Program-made: the position numbers and the translations under genes
Origin: Stutzerimonas zhaodongensis
GTDB lineage: Bacteria > Pseudomonadota > Gammaproteobacteria > Pseudomonadales > Pseudomonadaceae
Direction: 5' to 3'
NCBI RefSeq assembly: GCF_003696365.1
Contig: NZ_RFFM01000002.1
Span: 744,001-808,000, forward strand
DNA length: 64,000 bases
Shown here: one piece after another, positions 47,812-59,316 of the stretch
Layout: every line of letters starts with the position of its first letter
Position numbering within the stretch: position 1 is the stretch's first letter
The notes under the pieces: generated by a model
Database searches by the model: none
What the model was told of the DNA's origin: nothing
The model's input: only the letters and a program-made list of their open reading frames with translations

Positions 47812-50800
47812 CCTCTATGAACGTATGGGACATCCACGGTGGAATCCATCCACCGGAGCGCAAGGAGCTTTCCAACCGCTCACCCATCCAGCAGTTCCCG
47901 CTGCCTGCTCAGCTGGTGGTTCCGCTCGCTCAGCATTTGGGGGCGCCCGCCGAGCCGTGCGTCACGATTGGCGAGCGTGTGCTGAAGGGACAGAAAATCG
48001 CAGAGGCCAGCGGCTTCGTCAGTGCCCCGATCCATGCGCCAACCTCCGGCACCATTGGTTTCATCGGACCACAGCCCTACCCTCACGTGTCAGGCATGCT
48101 AAGCAATGCCATCGTGATAGATAGCGATGGCCTGGACGAGTGGACCGAGCTGTATCCACGGCCGGACTACCGTGCCATGCAGCCGAACGACCTGCTTGAG
48201 CTGATCCGTCAGGCTGGAATCAGCGGCCTCGGCGGCGCGGGATTCCCGACCGCGGTCAAGCTGACGGCTCCACCTACCCGCAAGATCCGGGCTCTGATCA
48301 TCAATGGCACCGAATGCGAGCCCTACATTACTGCCGATGACCTGCTGATGCGTGAGAAGGCGCCAGCGCTGATCGCCGGCATCGAGATACTGGCTCATCT
48401 GATTCAGCCCGAGCAAATCCTGATCGGGATCGAAGATAACAAGCCTGAGGCGATCGAGGCCGTGCGCTCAGCTATTGGCGAGCGCAACTTCGAGCTCAAG
48501 GTCTTCCCGACCAAATATCCATCAGGTGGTGAAAAGCAGCTGATTCAGATTCTGACTGGTGAAGAAGTCCCGAGCGGGGGCCTACCGGCAGATATCGGCA
48601 TGCTCTGCCAGAACGTCGGGACCTGTGTAGCCATCCATGACGCTGTACTGCTCGGCAAACCGCTCATTTCGCGCGTTACCACCCTTACCGGCGAAGCATT
48701 GACACGACCGATGAACGTCGAGGTGCTGATCGGCACTTCAGTTACGCAACTACTGAATTATGCAGGCCTCGACCAGAGTCGTTTGAATCGGCTGATCATG
48801 GGCGGACCGATGATGGGGTTCACGCTGCCATCGATGGATGTACCGCTGATCAAGACCACCAACTGCCTACTCGCCAGCACCCTCGCCGAGCTCCCTCCAC
48901 CGCCCCCAGCGCTGCCCTGTATCCGCTGCGGCGAATGCGCAGAGGCCTGTCCGGCCAGTCTGCTACCGCAACAGCTGCACTTCTTTGCGCTTGGCCAGGA
49001 GCATGAACAGCTCAAGGCATACAACCTGTTTGACTGCATCGAATGTGGCGCCTGCGCCTACGTCTGCCCATCAAGCATTCCGCTGGTGCAGTACTACCGC
49101 GCCGCCAAAGGGGAAATCCGCGCGCTCGAGCAGAAGCAGCAGAAAGCGGAACACTCAAAACAACGCTTCGAGTTGCGGCAGGAGCGCCTACGACGAGCCG
49201 AAGAACAGAAGGAAGCCGACCGCAAGGCGCGTGCTGAGCGAGCCGCTCGCGCCAAGTCTGCGCAGGCTGAAACCAGCTCATCCACCAGCCACGACGACCC
49301 GGTAGCCCGTGTTCAGGCAAACAAAGTCGGGCTCTCCGATGAGCAGAAGAAGCTCAAGATCGAAGCGAGCATGGCCCAGGTAGCCCTGAAGAAGGCCGAA
49401 AAGCAGCTAGCAGCCCACGCCACGCCGGAACTTGAATCACAGGTCGCTCAATTGCGCGAGGCTGCAGTGCTGGCGCAGAAGGCGTTGGACGAGGCGACCG
49501 CGGCGACACCTGCGGCTCAAGCTGCGCCCACAGTCGCCGATGACGATGCTGCCAAGAAAGCCAAGATCGAAGCCGCGATGCTGCGCGCACAGATTCGCAA
49601 GCTGGAAAAGCTCGAGAACCTCGACGCCGCGCAGCAGGCTGAGCTGAGCAAGCTCCAGACCCAGCTGGCGGCCGCGGATCTGGCCTTGGCAGCGGCAAGC
49701 ACCGGCGCACCGACCAGCGCACCAGCTAAGGCCCCAAGCGACGACGCAGCCAAGAAAGCCAAGATCGAAGCCGCGATGCTGCGCGCACAAATTCGCAAGC
49801 TGGAAAAGCTCGAGAATCTCGACGCCGCGCAGCAGGCTGAGCTGACTAAGCTCCAGACCCAGCTGGCGGCCGCGGATCTGGCATTGGCAGCGGCAAGCAC
49901 CGGCGCGCCCGCCAGCGCACCAACAAAGGCCCCAAGCGACGACGCAGCCAAGAAAGCCAAGATCGAAGCCGCGATGCTGCGCGCACAAATTCGCAAGCTG
50001 GAAAAGCTCGAGAACCTCGACGCCGCGCAGCAGGCTGAGCTGAGCAAGCTCCAGACCCAGCTGGCGGCCGCGGATCTGGCCTTGGCAGCGGCAAGCACCG
50101 GCGCACCGACCAGCGCACCAGCTAAGGCCCCAAGCGACGACGCAGCCAAGAAAGCCAAGATCGAAGCCGCGATGCTGCGCGCACAAATTCGCAAGCTGGA
50201 AAAGCTCGAGAACCTCGACGCCGCGCAGCAGGCTGAGCTGAGCAAGCTCCAGACCCAGCTGGCGGCCGCGGATCTGGCCTTGGCAGCGGCAAGCACCGGC
50301 GCACCGACCAGCGCACCAGCTAAGGCCCCAAGCGACGACGCAGCCAAGAAAGCCAAGATCGAAGCCGCGATGCTGCGCGCACAAATTCGCAAGCTGGAAA
50401 AGCTTGAGAACCTCGACGCCGCGCAGCAGGCTGAGCTGAGCAAGCTCCAGACCCAGCTGGCGGCCGCGGATCTGGTATTGGCAGCGGATGGAACCGGCGC
50501 ACCCGCCAGCGCACCAGCAAAGGCCCCAAGCGACGACGCAGCCAAGAAAGCCAAGATCGAAGCCGCGATGTTGCGCGCGCAGATCCGCAAGCTGGAAAAG
50601 GTGGATTCGCGAGACTCGGAGCAGAACGATGAGCTGAGCCGGCTGCATGCCGACCTGGCGAAGACCGAAGAAGCACTGCAACCATCGCAAGACCCAGCGC
50701 CAGGCCCTGCAGCTATCCCCCTCGGCGAGGAAGCGCTCAAGAAAGCGAAAATCGAGCTGGCGATGAAGCGCGCCGAGCTGAAAAAAGCGGTAAAAGCAGG

Positions 50801-51110
50801 TGTCGATAACGCCGAGCTGAGCCGGCTTCGGGACGGCCTGGCCAGCGCGGAGCAGGCGTTGCACGATGCCGAGGCGAGTTCCGGAAAACCTGCACCCGAG
50901 CTGATCCGTAGTGAAAAACGCCCCGTGGATGAACTGACTCGCACACTGAAGACCGATCTTGCCTTCGCCCGCGCGGACCTTCGCAAACTGGAGCGCGACG
51001 ATGCTGCTGATCCTGACGCGATATCGGCAGCGAAATCTCGCCTGAGCGAGGCCGAGCAAAAGTTGCAAGCCCATACCGATTCATTGGGAGCGGACACCCC
51101 GCAGGCGTAA
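47808..51110 (+). CDS. rsxC: Rsx/Rnf electron-transport complex subunit C with long repeat-bearing C-terminus
   Basis: The 1100-residue protein has the RnfC flavin/NADH-binding core (~1-430) with FPTAVKL and YPSGGEKQ regions, then two 4Fe-4S motifs, [12 protein letters not shown] (~371) and [12 protein letters not shown] (~410). From ~440 it is a charged coiled coil. From residue 579 to ~974 it holds six copies of a 66-residue Ala/Lys/Gln unit ([19 protein letters not shown]), the first five nearly identical. More divergent copies lie on both sides. Enteric RsxC also has an Ala-rich tail, but this one is long. The tail may be a cytoplasmic spacer; inferred. Confidence 0.96.
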   Translation: MTSMNVWDIHGGIHPPERKELSNRSPIQQFPLPAQLVVPLAQHLGAPAEPCVTIGERVLKGQKIAEASGFVSAPIHAPTSGTIGFIGPQPYPHVSGMLSNAIVIDSDGLDEWTELYPRPDYRAMQPNDLLELIRQAGISGLGGAGFPTAVKLTAPPTRKIRALIINGTECEPYITADDLLMREKAPALIAGIEILAHLIQPEQILIGIEDNKPEAIEAVRSAIGERNFELKVFPTKYPSGGEKQLIQILTGEEVPSGGLPADIGMLCQNVGTCVAIHDAVLLGKPLISRVTTLTGEALTRPMNVEVLIGTSVTQLLNYAGLDQSRLNRLIMGGPMMGFTLPSMDVPLIKTTNCLLASTLAELPPPPPALPCIRCGECAEACPASLLPQQLHFFALGQEHEQLKAYNLFDCIECGACAYVCPSSIPLVQYYRAAKGEIRALEQKQQKAEHSKQRFELRQERLRRAEEQKEADRKARAERAARAKSAQAETSSSTSHDDPVARVQANKVGLSDEQKKLKIEASMAQVALKKAEKQLAAHATPELESQVAQLREAAVLAQKALDEATAATPAAQAAPTVADDDAAKKAKIEAAMLRAQIRKLEKLENLDAAQQAELSKLQTQLAAADLALAAASTGAPTSAPAKAPSDDAAKKAKIEAAMLRAQIRKLEKLENLDAAQQAELTKLQTQLAAADLALAAASTGAPASAPTKAPSDDAAKKAKIEAAMLRAQIRKLEKLENLDAAQQAELSKLQTQLAAADLALAAASTGAPTSAPAKAPSDDAAKKAKIEAAMLRAQIRKLEKLENLDAAQQAELSKLQTQLAAADLALAAASTGAPTSAPAKAPSDDAAKKAKIEAAMLRAQIRKLEKLENLDAAQQAELSKLQTQLAAADLVLAADGTGAPASAPAKAPSDDAAKKAKIEAAMLRAQIRKLEKVDSRDSEQNDELSRLHADLAKTEEALQPSQDPAPGPAAIPLGEEALKKAKIELAMKRAELKKAVKAGVDNAELSRLRDGLASAEQALHDAEASSGKPAPELIRSEKRPVDELTRTLKTDLAFARADLRKLERDDAADPDAISAAKSRLSEAEQKLQAHTDSLGADTPQA
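49542..50726 (+). repeat. Tandem 198-bp repeat inside rsxC
   Basis: Copies begin at 49542, 49740, 49938, 50136, 50334 and 50532, exactly 198 bases (66 codons) apart. The middle copies differ at only a few positions; the first differs mainly in its first codons, and the sixth diverges after about 25 codons and is 195 bases long. Copies recognisable only at protein level flank the array on both sides. The pattern points to recent in-frame expansion by unequal recombination. Confidence 0.95.
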
Positions 51111-51163
51111 CCACCTGGGCGATCAATCATCAGCGCCCATACCAGTCTTCAACCGGAGAGCCA

Positions 51164-52192
51164 ATGGCCCTGCCTCGTATTACTTCACCGCACACCAAGG
51201 GCAACAACCGCACCCAGCGAGTGATGCTGACGGTGCTGGCGGCAACTCTGCCCGGCGTGCTCGTGCTGACCTGGCTGTATGGCGCCGGTACGCTGATCAA
51301 TCTGGCCTGGGCCAGTATCGTGGCGCTTAGCTTTGAAGCTGTAATCCTCAAGCTCAGGCAAAGGCCGGTGCAGTTCTTCCTCCGCGATGGCAGCGCACTG
51401 GTGACGGCTGTGCTGCTGGCACTGGCACTTCCACCGTATTCCCCTTGGTGGCTGACGCTGATCGCTACTGGAAGTGCCATCGTCTTCGGTAAACAGCTCT
51501 ACGGCGGGCTGGGGCAGAATCCGTTCAACCCGGCAATGATCGGCTACGTGGTTGTGCTGGTTTCATTCCCGGTGGAGATGACCACCTGGCCAGTTCCACA
51601 TAGCGTCAGCTTTACCGCAGGTCTACAGCACATTCTGGGCATCGCCTCCTTAGCCGATGGCTGGGCACAGGCGACTGCACTCGATGTCCTCAAGGTCAAC
51701 AAGAGTCTGACCATTGACGAGCTGTGGGCCAATCCTGCCTTTGGCCACTTCGGTGGTATCGGATCAGAAGTCGTCAACCTCGCATTTCTCGCAGGCGGCT
51801 TGTTTCTCCTGCACAAGCGCTTGTTCAGCTGGCACGCGCCAGTGGGCATGCTTGCGGCGCTGGCGATCATGAGCTTGCTGTTCTGGAACGGCTCAGGCTC
51901 CGATAGCCATGGTTCGCCACTGTTCCATCTGCTCAGTGGCGCAACCATGCTTGGCGCCTTCTTCATCGTGACCGACCCGGTAAGCAGCGCGACGAGCAAC
52001 CAGGGTCGCCTGATCTTCGGAGCGGGCGTCGGCATACTGGTTTACATCATTCGCGCATGGGGCGGCTATCCGGACGCCGTCGCGTTCGCCGTGCTGCTGA
52101 TGAACCTGACCGCGCCCACCATCGATTACTACACCCGTCCGCGCACCTACGGCCATCGCAAGGCCGAGCGCGGCTTCAAGTTGGGCGAATGA
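51164..52192 (+). CDS. rsxD: Rsx/Rnf electron-transport complex subunit D
   Basis: A 342-residue subunit with about ten transmembrane helices. The flavin-attachment motif is [13 protein letters not shown], where the Thr in SGAT carries covalent FMN in this family. [16 protein letters not shown] is the conserved RnfD core. The start is 53 bases after rsxC with an ACCGGAGAGCC ribosome site. Confidence 0.96.
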   Translation: MALPRITSPHTKGNNRTQRVMLTVLAATLPGVLVLTWLYGAGTLINLAWASIVALSFEAVILKLRQRPVQFFLRDGSALVTAVLLALALPPYSPWWLTLIATGSAIVFGKQLYGGLGQNPFNPAMIGYVVVLVSFPVEMTTWPVPHSVSFTAGLQHILGIASLADGWAQATALDVLKVNKSLTIDELWANPAFGHFGGIGSEVVNLAFLAGGLFLLHKRLFSWHAPVGMLAALAIMSLLFWNGSGSDSHGSPLFHLLSGATMLGAFFIVTDPVSSATSNQGRLIFGAGVGILVYIIRAWGGYPDAVAFAVLLMNLTAPTIDYYTRPRTYGHRKAERGFKLGE

Positions 52193-52193
52193 C

Positions 52194-52964
52194 ATGATCC
52201 TTCCCGAACTCAGCCGGTCGATGCTTAAGAACAGCCTGGTACTGGGGCTGTTCGCTGTCGTGACGGTTGGCGCCGTTACAGTGCTGCAACAATTCACTGC
52301 AGAGCGCATCGAAGCGTCGGAACGTGCAGCGCAACTGCGCGCCTTGAACGAAATCCTGCCGAGCGGCAGCTATGACAACCAACTGCTCGACAACAGCCTT
52401 GAGGTACAGGATCCGCTGCTTGGCACCCGGCAGCCATTGCCGGCCTATATTGCCCTCAAAGAGGGCAATCCGGTGGCGGTGATCCTGCAAGCCGTAGCGC
52501 CGGATGGCTACAGCGGCGCGATTCACCTGCTGATTGGCGTGCATGCAGACGGTCGGGTTGCCGGTGTACGCGTTGTCGCTCACCGCGAAACCCCAGGCTT
52601 GGGTGACAAGATCGAGCTGAGCAAAAGCCCCTGGATACGCACTTTTGAAAACCGATCATTGAACAATCCAGAGGCATCAGGCTGGGCCGTCAAAAAAGAC
52701 CGAGGTGATTTCGATCAGTTCGCTGGTGCGACCATCACGCCGCGAGCCGTTGTTGGCGCCGTGCATCGAGCTCTGCAGTATTTCGATGCGCATAAACAGG
52801 AGCTGCTGACGGCTAGCACGGCACCGATAACGGCTGATCAGGCACTGGAAAGCGAGGTCGAACCGGACGAGGTAACTACCCATTCGCGTGCCGGTGCCGC
52901 CGCGACCCGGGACGACCTGCAAGCCGACGACCCTCAGCCCGAGCAAGAAGGCCAAATACAATGA
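52194..52964 (+). CDS. rsxG: Rsx/Rnf electron-transport complex subunit G
   Basis: A 256-residue subunit with an N-terminal membrane helix and a periplasmic FMN-binding domain. The attachment motif is [11 protein letters not shown], whose final Thr carries the covalent FMN in this family. It is about 50 residues longer than E. coli RsxG; the extra C-terminal tail is acidic and low-complexity ([21 protein letters not shown]). It begins one base after rsxD and overlaps rsxE by four. Confidence 0.95.
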   Translation: MILPELSRSMLKNSLVLGLFAVVTVGAVTVLQQFTAERIEASERAAQLRALNEILPSGSYDNQLLDNSLEVQDPLLGTRQPLPAYIALKEGNPVAVILQAVAPDGYSGAIHLLIGVHADGRVAGVRVVAHRETPGLGDKIELSKSPWIRTFENRSLNNPEASGWAVKKDRGDFDQFAGATITPRAVVGAVHRALQYFDAHKQELLTASTAPITADQALESEVEPDEVTTHSRAGAAATRDDLQADDPQPEQEGQIQ

Positions 52965-53674
52965 GCAACCCCAGCTACCGCGAACTAAGCGTCAACGGCC
53001 TGTGGAAGAACAACCCGGCATTGGTCCAGCTGCTGGGACTTTGCCCCCTGCTCGGCGTAAGCAACTCGGCAGTCAACGCCTTGGGGCTGGGGCTAGCGAC
53101 TGCCCTTGTTCTGGTGTGTTCGAACATTGGCGTGTCGCTTGTTCGAGGGGTCGTCAATACCGCAGTGCGCCTGCCGGCGTTCGTGATGATCATCGCAGCC
53201 CTGACGACCTGCATCGAACTACTGATGCAGGCCTATACCTACGAGCTCTACCAGATCCTCGGCATCTTCATTCCGCTGATCACCACCAACTGCGTGATTC
53301 TCGGCCGAGCAGACGGCTTCGCCGCCAAGCACAACCCGTTGATAGCCGCTTACGATGGCTTGCTGATGGGAGTGGGATTCGCGCTGGTGCTGGTGGTGCT
53401 GGGAGGCTTGCGAGAACTGCTCGGGACTGGCGCCCTTTTCGCCAACATGCATTTGCTGTTCGGACCCATTGCTGCCGACTGGCAAATCACAGTATTCACT
53501 GACTACAAGGGATTTCTCCTGGCAATCCTGCCGCCAGGCGCTTTCATCGTGCTGGGCCTGCTTATTGCGCTAAAGAATCGCATCGACCATCAACTGGCCG
53601 AACGCGCCAAGGTCAAGCAGCCGGACGCGCCCGTGCAGAGCCGTCGTGTCCGCGTTACCGGCGTGATCGAATGA
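52961..53674 (+). CDS. rsxE: Rsx/Rnf electron-transport complex subunit E
   Basis: A 237-residue inner-membrane subunit, a paralogue of RsxA, with six transmembrane helices and the core [20 protein letters not shown], in which the Cys is the probable Fe-S ligand shared with Rsx[16 protein letters not shown] holds the second conserved Cys. It is followed by nth with 19 bases between them. Confidence 0.96.
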   Translation: MSNPSYRELSVNGLWKNNPALVQLLGLCPLLGVSNSAVNALGLGLATALVLVCSNIGVSLVRGVVNTAVRLPAFVMIIAALTTCIELLMQAYTYELYQILGIFIPLITTNCVILGRADGFAAKHNPLIAAYDGLLMGVGFALVLVVLGGLRELLGTGALFANMHLLFGPIAADWQITVFTDYKGFLLAILPPGAFIVLGLLIALKNRIDHQLAERAKVKQPDAPVQSRRVRVTGVIE

Positions 53675-53693
53675 CCCCGGACGGAACGCGATC

Positions 53694-54332
53694 ATGAATG
53701 CTGCAAAACGACTTGAGATCTTTCGTCGCCTTCACGAGGACAACCCTGAACCGAAAACCGAGCTGGCTTACAGCACGCCGTTTGAACTACTGATTGCAGT
53801 GATCTTGTCAGCGCAGGCGACGGATGTTGGCGTCAACAAGGCCACCGCAAAGCTCTACCCGGTTGCCAATACGCCAGAAGCCATTTATGCACTCGGCTAC
53901 GACGGGCTGTGCAGCTACATAAAGACCATTGGCCTCTATCCTAGCAAGGCCAAGAACGTTCTCGAGACCTGTCGCATCCTGATTGAAAAACACGACAGCC
54001 AAGTTCCGGACAATCGGGAGGATCTCGAAGCACTGCCAGGCGTAGGCCGCAAGACGGCCAATGTAGTTCTGAACACCGCGTTTCGCCAGTTCACCATGGC
54101 GGTGGATACCCACATATTCCGTGTTGCTAACCGCACTAATATTGCCCCCGGCAAGAACGTGCTCGAAGTCGAACGCCGGCTGATCAAGTTCGTTCCCAAA
54201 GATTATCTCCTCGACGCCCACCACTGGCTGATCCTGCATGGCCGCTACGTCTGCAAGGCACGCAGACCGCAGTGCGGTAGCTGTCGTATCGAAGACCTCT
54301 GCGAATACAAACACAAGACCACTGACGATTAA
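53694..54332 (+). CDS. nth: Endonuclease III (DNA glycosylase/AP lyase)
   Basis: Removes oxidised pyrimidines. The 212-residue protein has the helix-hairpin-helix LPGVGRKTANVVLN with the catalytic Lys, the catalytic Asp in AVDTHIFRVANR, and the C-terminal 4Fe-4S cluster CKARRPQCGSCRIEDLC. It ends the rsxABCDGE-nth operon, an order also seen in P. aeruginosa and E. coli. Confidence 0.97.
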   Translation: MNAAKRLEIFRRLHEDNPEPKTELAYSTPFELLIAVILSAQATDVGVNKATAKLYPVANTPEAIYALGYDGLCSYIKTIGLYPSKAKNVLETCRILIEKHDSQVPDNREDLEALPGVGRKTANVVLNTAFRQFTMAVDTHIFRVANRTNIAPGKNVLEVERRLIKFVPKDYLLDAHHWLILHGRYVCKARRPQCGSCRIEDLCEYKHKTTDD

Positions 54333-54440
54333 GCCTTTAGACGAAAACCTGTCGCCTGATTGAAAAAATCTTTTTTACGGCCCTCACATTTGTCGCTATA
54401 AGGTGCGCCAACAGCGCGCCTATGCCGTGGAGTACTACAA

Positions 54441-54620
54441 GTGTCCGAAAAAGAAGATATCCAGATCGAAGACGACTTCGTCGCCGAAGACGAAGATGAT
54501 GCTGCTGAAGCTCCGGTTGAAGTCGCCAAGACCAACCTCACCAAGCGCCGCATCATTGATAACCTTCTCGAAGAGCGCCGTTTACAGAAACAGTTGAACG
54601 AGTTCGACTTCGACCTTTGA
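54441..54620 (+). CDS. PA3496-family small acidic protein
   Basis: A 59-residue product from a GTG at 54441 with GGAG eight bases upstream. The first half is very acidic (EDDFVAEDEDDAAEA) and the second basic and helical (TNLTKRRIIDNLLEERRLQKQLNEF). This matches the PA3496 family, which follows nth in P. aeruginosa. Some annotations call it an envelope-integrity protein; I see no membrane or signal segment. A terminator follows at once. Confidence 0.8.
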   Translation: MSEKEDIQIEDDFVAEDEDDAAEAPVEVAKTNLTKRRIIDNLLEERRLQKQLNEFDFDL

Positions 54621-54624
54621 AATG

Positions 54625-54650
54625 AAAAAGCCCCGATTACGGGGCTTTTT
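54625..54650. terminator. Bidirectional intrinsic terminator
   Basis: A perfect 11-bp stem AAAAAGCCCCG / CGGGGCTTTTT with loop ATTA, between the convergent PA3496-type and gloA genes. Confidence 0.92.
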
Positions 54651-54663
54651 CTTGCGAAGGCTG

Positions 54664-55056
54664 TCAATCCCGGCGCGATGGTGAAAGCAGCTCGACCTTG
54701 TAACCATCCGGATCTTCGATGAACGCCAGGATACTGGTCCCATGCTTCATGGGCCCCGGCTCGCGGGTAATCTTGCCACCACGGCTGCGAATATCCTCGC
54801 AGGCTTTGTAGACGTCCTCTACTTCGAGTGCGATGTGGCCGTAACCGTCGCCCAAATCGTATTTTTCAACGCCCCAGTTGTGCGTCAATTCCAGCACGCT
54901 GTTATGAGCTTCGTCGCCATATCCTACGAAGGCCAGGGTGAATTTGCCCTCAGGATAGTCCTTACGGCGCAAGAGGGTCATGCCCAGCACTTCGGTGTAA
55001 AAGGCGATGGATCGATCCATATCGCCGACACGCAGCATGGTATGCAGCAGTCTCAT
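54664..55056 (-). CDS. gloA: Lactoylglutathione lyase (glyoxalase I)
   Basis: Converts the methylglyoxal-glutathione adduct to S-lactoylglutathione. The 130-residue length and metal ligands fit the short Ni2+-type enzyme: His in [12 protein letters not shown], Glu in [11 protein letters not shown], His in YGHIALEV and Glu in GYKVELLS. The start at 55056 follows GAGGAGAACC; the frame to 55302 is antisense to argG flanks. Upstream of argG's terminator. Confidence 0.95.
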   Translation of the reverse strand: MRLLHTMLRVGDMDRSIAFYTEVLGMTLLRRKDYPEGKFTLAFVGYGDEAHNSVLELTHNWGVEKYDLGDGYGHIALEVEDVYKACEDIRSRGGKITREPGPMKHGTSILAFIEDPDGYKVELLSPSRRD

Positions 55057-55091
55057 GGTGTGGTTCTCCTCATTTTCGGCAAGGCAAAAAG

Positions 55092-55120
55092 CATAACCCC
55101 GGCTCGTGGCCGGGGTTATG
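55092..55120 (-). terminator. Intrinsic terminator of argG
   Basis: A perfect 12-bp stem CATAACCCCGGC / GCCGGGGTTATG with a five-base loop, followed on the minus strand by CTTTTTG, 22 bases past the argG stop. Confidence 0.88.
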
Positions 55121-55141
55121 TCAGAGCCGCGCCCGTTCGGT

Positions 55142-56359
<1,218 letters not shown>

Positions 56360-56445
56360 TGCCATCCACTCCCGGGATTTTAAGGAAAGCGGGGATTCTA
56401 CTGGTCGCGACGTATGTTTTACAGGGGCGCGAGTGCCGCCAGGCA

Positions 56446-57342
56446 TCAGGACGACGGAGCGCTCCCTGCAGCAGCGGCAGTGGTGGTCGCAGGGCCCCGC
56501 TCTAACTTCAGCGTCACCCGGCGATTCTTCGCCTTGTTCGCCTCGCTGTTGTTTGGGACTACCGGATAGCGCTCGCCATGAAAGCGAAGCGTGATCTGCT
56601 CCTTCGGAACCCCATTGGCAATCAGGTATTCCTCGACCGCCAGCGCGCGACGGCGGGAAAGGTCCCGATTGGTCAGCCGGTTGCCGCTGTTATCAGAGTG
56701 CCCGTCGAGCTGGATGCGATTGACGCTTGAGTCAGCCTTGAGGAACTGCAGAATGATATCGAGCTTTGCCTGCCCAAGCGCATCCAGCGCGATGTCGCCG
56801 GAAGGGAAACCAATCTGTGACTGGCGGACCTGGTCGAAATTGACTGGTAACAGCTTCGCCGCACAGGCGCGAAATTCTTCGTAGGCCTTAGCGAAACGCG
56901 CAGGTAGCAGCCGCACCTCCAGTGACTCGCCCCCGTGCAGTGTCCGGTGACGCACAACCGGACTGCGCCCCTCGAGAAGGCCACTGAGCAAACGCCCAGC
57001 TTGCAGTTGTGAACTGTTGAACGGGATTTCCCCGCTGCCAATAACAGAGACCATGCCCAGGTCGATGTCGCCCCGCCCCGGCTGCCATGGCGCAGCTGCA
57101 GCAAGCAGGGTTGCATAGCCATTGCCCATCCAGCGATCAGGCGACTGCAAGCGAAAGATCGCCTGCTCGCCAGCACGCCGAACAAACTCACCCGCCCCAA
57201 AGCCGGCCACCGGTTGGGTCAACCGACACTCGAACTGGTCGCCCTCCACCTGCCACTGCACACGCTCCAGACGGGTCTGGAACGTAAGCGCGTTGGCCGG
57301 TGAGGCCAGCAGACAGACGATGGTGAGAAGGCGCAAGCGCAC
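56446..57342 (-). CDS. motY: Sodium-driven flagellar-type T-ring protein MotY (OmpA-like)
   Basis: A 298-residue exported protein with a signal peptide (cleavage near PANALT), a MotY-specific N-terminal domain ([19 protein letters not shown]) and a C-terminal OmpA-like peptidoglycan-binding domain ([37 protein letters not shown]). In Pseudomonas MotY stabilises the motor stators. The GTG at 57342 has GGAG at good spacing; the GTG at 57354 does not. It lies between argG and pyrC as in P. aeruginosa. Confidence 0.9.
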   Translation of the reverse strand: MRLRLLTIVCLLASPANALTFQTRLERVQWQVEGDQFECRLTQPVAGFGAGEFVRRAGEQAIFRLQSPDRWMGNGYATLLAAAAPWQPGRGDIDLGMVSVIGSGEIPFNSSQLQAGRLLSGLLEGRSPVVRHRTLHGGESLEVRLLPARFAKAYEEFRACAAKLLPVNFDQVRQSQIGFPSGDIALDALGQAKLDIILQFLKADSSVNRIQLDGHSDNSGNRLTNRDLSRRRALAVEEYLIANGVPKEQITLRFHGERYPVVPNNSEANKAKNRRVTLKLERGPATTTAAAAGSAPSS

Positions 57343-57527
57343 GGTAGGCTCCACGATGAACTACATTCAAACGGGGTATCGGTGCGTGCCTGCAAAACTT
57401 GAACCGGTAACGGCAACGGTCGCGCTTGGCATGTGGGCTTTTGTTTTGGCCAGACATCCCGGCTGCGGCGATTTTTTTACAGCTTTCCGGTAGCATTCCC
57501 GCACGTTTTACCCGCCTGGAACCCTGC

Positions 57528-58571
57528 ATGTCCGACCGACTGACCTTACTGCGCCCCGACGATTGGCACATCCACCTGCGCGACGGCGCAGCGTTGCCTC
57601 ACACCGTGGCGGACGCCGCACGCCAGTTCGCGCGCGCTATCATCATGCCGAACCTGGTTCCCCCGGTTCGCAATGCGATCGAAGCCGACGCCTACCGTCA
57701 GCGTATTCTCGCAGCACGGCCGGCCAGGAATGGCTTCGAGCCACTGATGGTGCTTTACCTTACCGATGGCACGCAGCCCGACGACATACGTGCAGCCAAG
57801 GCCTGCGGCTACGTTCATGCGGCCAAGCTTTATCCGGCCGGCGCGACAACCAATTCGGCCTCAGGTGTGACGCGCATCGACAACATCTTTCCGGTGCTGG
57901 AAACCATGGCTGAAGTCGGCTTGCCGCTACTGGTGCACGGCGAAGTCACACGCGCGGAAATCGACATCTTCGATCGCGAAAAGTACTTCATCGATGAACA
58001 GCTGAGCCGCGTGACCGAGCGCTTCCCCAGCCTCAAGGTCGTGTTCGAGCACATCACTACCCGCGATGCAGTGCAGTTCGTCGAAGGTGCCAGCAGCAAC
58101 GTAGGCGCTACCATAACCGCACACCACCTGCTCTATAACCGTAACCACATGCTGGTCGGCGGTATCCGCCCGCATTTCTTCTGTCTGCCGATCCTCAAGC
58201 GCAACGTTCATCAGGAATCGCTGCTCGACGCAGCCACCAGCGGCAACCCGAAGTTCTTTCTCGGCACAGACTCCGCACCGCATGCCCAACACGCCAAGGA
58301 AAACGCGTGCGGTTGTGCCGGGTGCTATACCGCGTTTGCGGCAATCGAGTTGTACGCTGAAGCGTTCGAGCAGCGCAAAGCACTGGATCGTTTGGAAGCC
58401 TTCGCCAGCCACTTCGGCGCCGACTTCTATGGCATGCCCCGCAACACCGACCAGATCACACTTGTGCGTGAGTCCTGGAGCGTTCCAGCCAACTTGCCAT
58501 TTGGCGAACATAACGTGGTGCCGTTGCGCGCCGGCGAAACCCTGCAATGGCGGCTGGAGACAAACGCATGA
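57528..58571 (+). CDS. pyrC: Dihydroorotase (class II)
   Basis: Cyclises carbamoyl-aspartate to dihydroorotate. The 347-residue protein has the metal motif WHIHLRDG, the carboxylated Lys in [12 protein letters not shown], His in LLVHGE, His in FEHITTRDA and the catalytic Asp in FLGTDSAPH. Start at 57528 follows CTGGAACC. Divergent from motY; it overlaps rnt by four bases (ATGA). Confidence 0.97.
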   Translation: MSDRLTLLRPDDWHIHLRDGAALPHTVADAARQFARAIIMPNLVPPVRNAIEADAYRQRILAARPARNGFEPLMVLYLTDGTQPDDIRAAKACGYVHAAKLYPAGATTNSASGVTRIDNIFPVLETMAEVGLPLLVHGEVTRAEIDIFDREKYFIDEQLSRVTERFPSLKVVFEHITTRDAVQFVEGASSNVGATITAHHLLYNRNHMLVGGIRPHFFCLPILKRNVHQESLLDAATSGNPKFFLGTDSAPHAQHAKENACGCAGCYTAFAAIELYAEAFEQRKALDRLEAFASHFGADFYGMPRNTDQITLVRESWSVPANLPFGEHNVVPLRAGETLQWRLETNA

Positions 58572-59242
58572 GTGACGAGCAGTTCGACGACGAACTCGAA
58601 GGCAACCTCCCCGGAAAGCCGCGCTCGCCCATGGCAAGGCGCTTCCGAGGCTTCCTGCCGGTGGTAGTGGACGTCGAGTGCGGGGGATTCAACTGCGCCA
58701 CCGATGCGTTGCTGGAAATCGCTGCGGTAACCATAGGCATGGATGAGCAGGGCCTGCTCTACCCACAGGAAACCCAGTTCTTCCGGGTGGAGCCCTTCGC
58801 CGGTGCCAATATCGAGGCCGCCGCACTGGAGTTCACCGGCATCAAGCTGGATCACCCGCTGCGCATGGCTGTCCCTGAGTCACAAGCGATGAACGAGATC
58901 ATCCGCAGCGTGCGCAAGGCGGTGAAATCGGCAGGATGCAAACGCGCAATCCTGGTTGGCCATAACAGCAGCTTCGATTTGGGCTTTCTTAACGCAGCCA
59001 TTGCTCGCTGTGACATCAAGCGTAACCCGTTCCACCCTTTCTCGAGCTTTGACACCGCCACCCTCGCCGGCCTCGCCTACGGCCAGACGGTGCTGGCCAA
59101 GGCGTGCCAGGCTGCCGACATCGACTTTGATGGCCGCGAGGCCCACTCCGCCCGCTACGACACTGAGAAAACCGCAGAGCTGTTCTGCGGCATCGTTAAT
59201 CGCTGGAAGGAAATGGGCGGGTGGGAGGAATTCGACGAGTAA
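58568..59242 (+). CDS. rnt: Ribonuclease T
   Basis: A DEDD 3'-5' exonuclease that trims the CCA ends of tRNA and other stable RNAs. In the 224-residue protein ExoI is [12 protein letters not shown] (Asp, Glu), Exo[15 protein letters not shown] and Exo[16 protein letters not shown], so it is of the DEDDh type. It is co-transcribed with pyrC and ends at a strong terminator. Confidence 0.96.
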   Translation: MSDEQFDDELEGNLPGKPRSPMARRFRGFLPVVVDVECGGFNCATDALLEIAAVTIGMDEQGLLYPQETQFFRVEPFAGANIEAAALEFTGIKLDHPLRMAVPESQAMNEIIRSVRKAVKSAGCKRAILVGHNSSFDLGFLNAAIARCDIKRNPFHPFSSFDTATLAGLAYGQTVLAKACQAADIDFDGREAHSARYDTEKTAELFCGIVNRWKEMGGWEEFDE

Positions 59243-59272
59243 ATCGCAACAGGACGTGCAATCGCGGAAATA

Positions 59273-59302
59273 AAAAAGGCCAGTCAGTCGACTGGCCTTT
59301 TT
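59273..59302. terminator. Bidirectional intrinsic terminator
   Basis: A perfect 13-bp stem AAAAAGGCCAGTC / GACTGGCCTTTTT with loop AGTC, between convergent rnt and thrC. Confidence 0.92.
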
Positions 59303-59316
59303 GTCCTCATCATCGA

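Noticed and set aside
49542-50726. A CRISPR array
   Set aside because: The unit is 198 bases, coding and in frame, without alternating unique spacers.
49437-51130. Two long antisense frames (545 and 537 codons) across the rsxC repeat
   Set aside because: They arise from the GC-rich repeat having no stops in the opposite frames. They are Leu/Gln- or Ser/Ala-repeat translations with no family resemblance, and rsxC on the other strand is certain.
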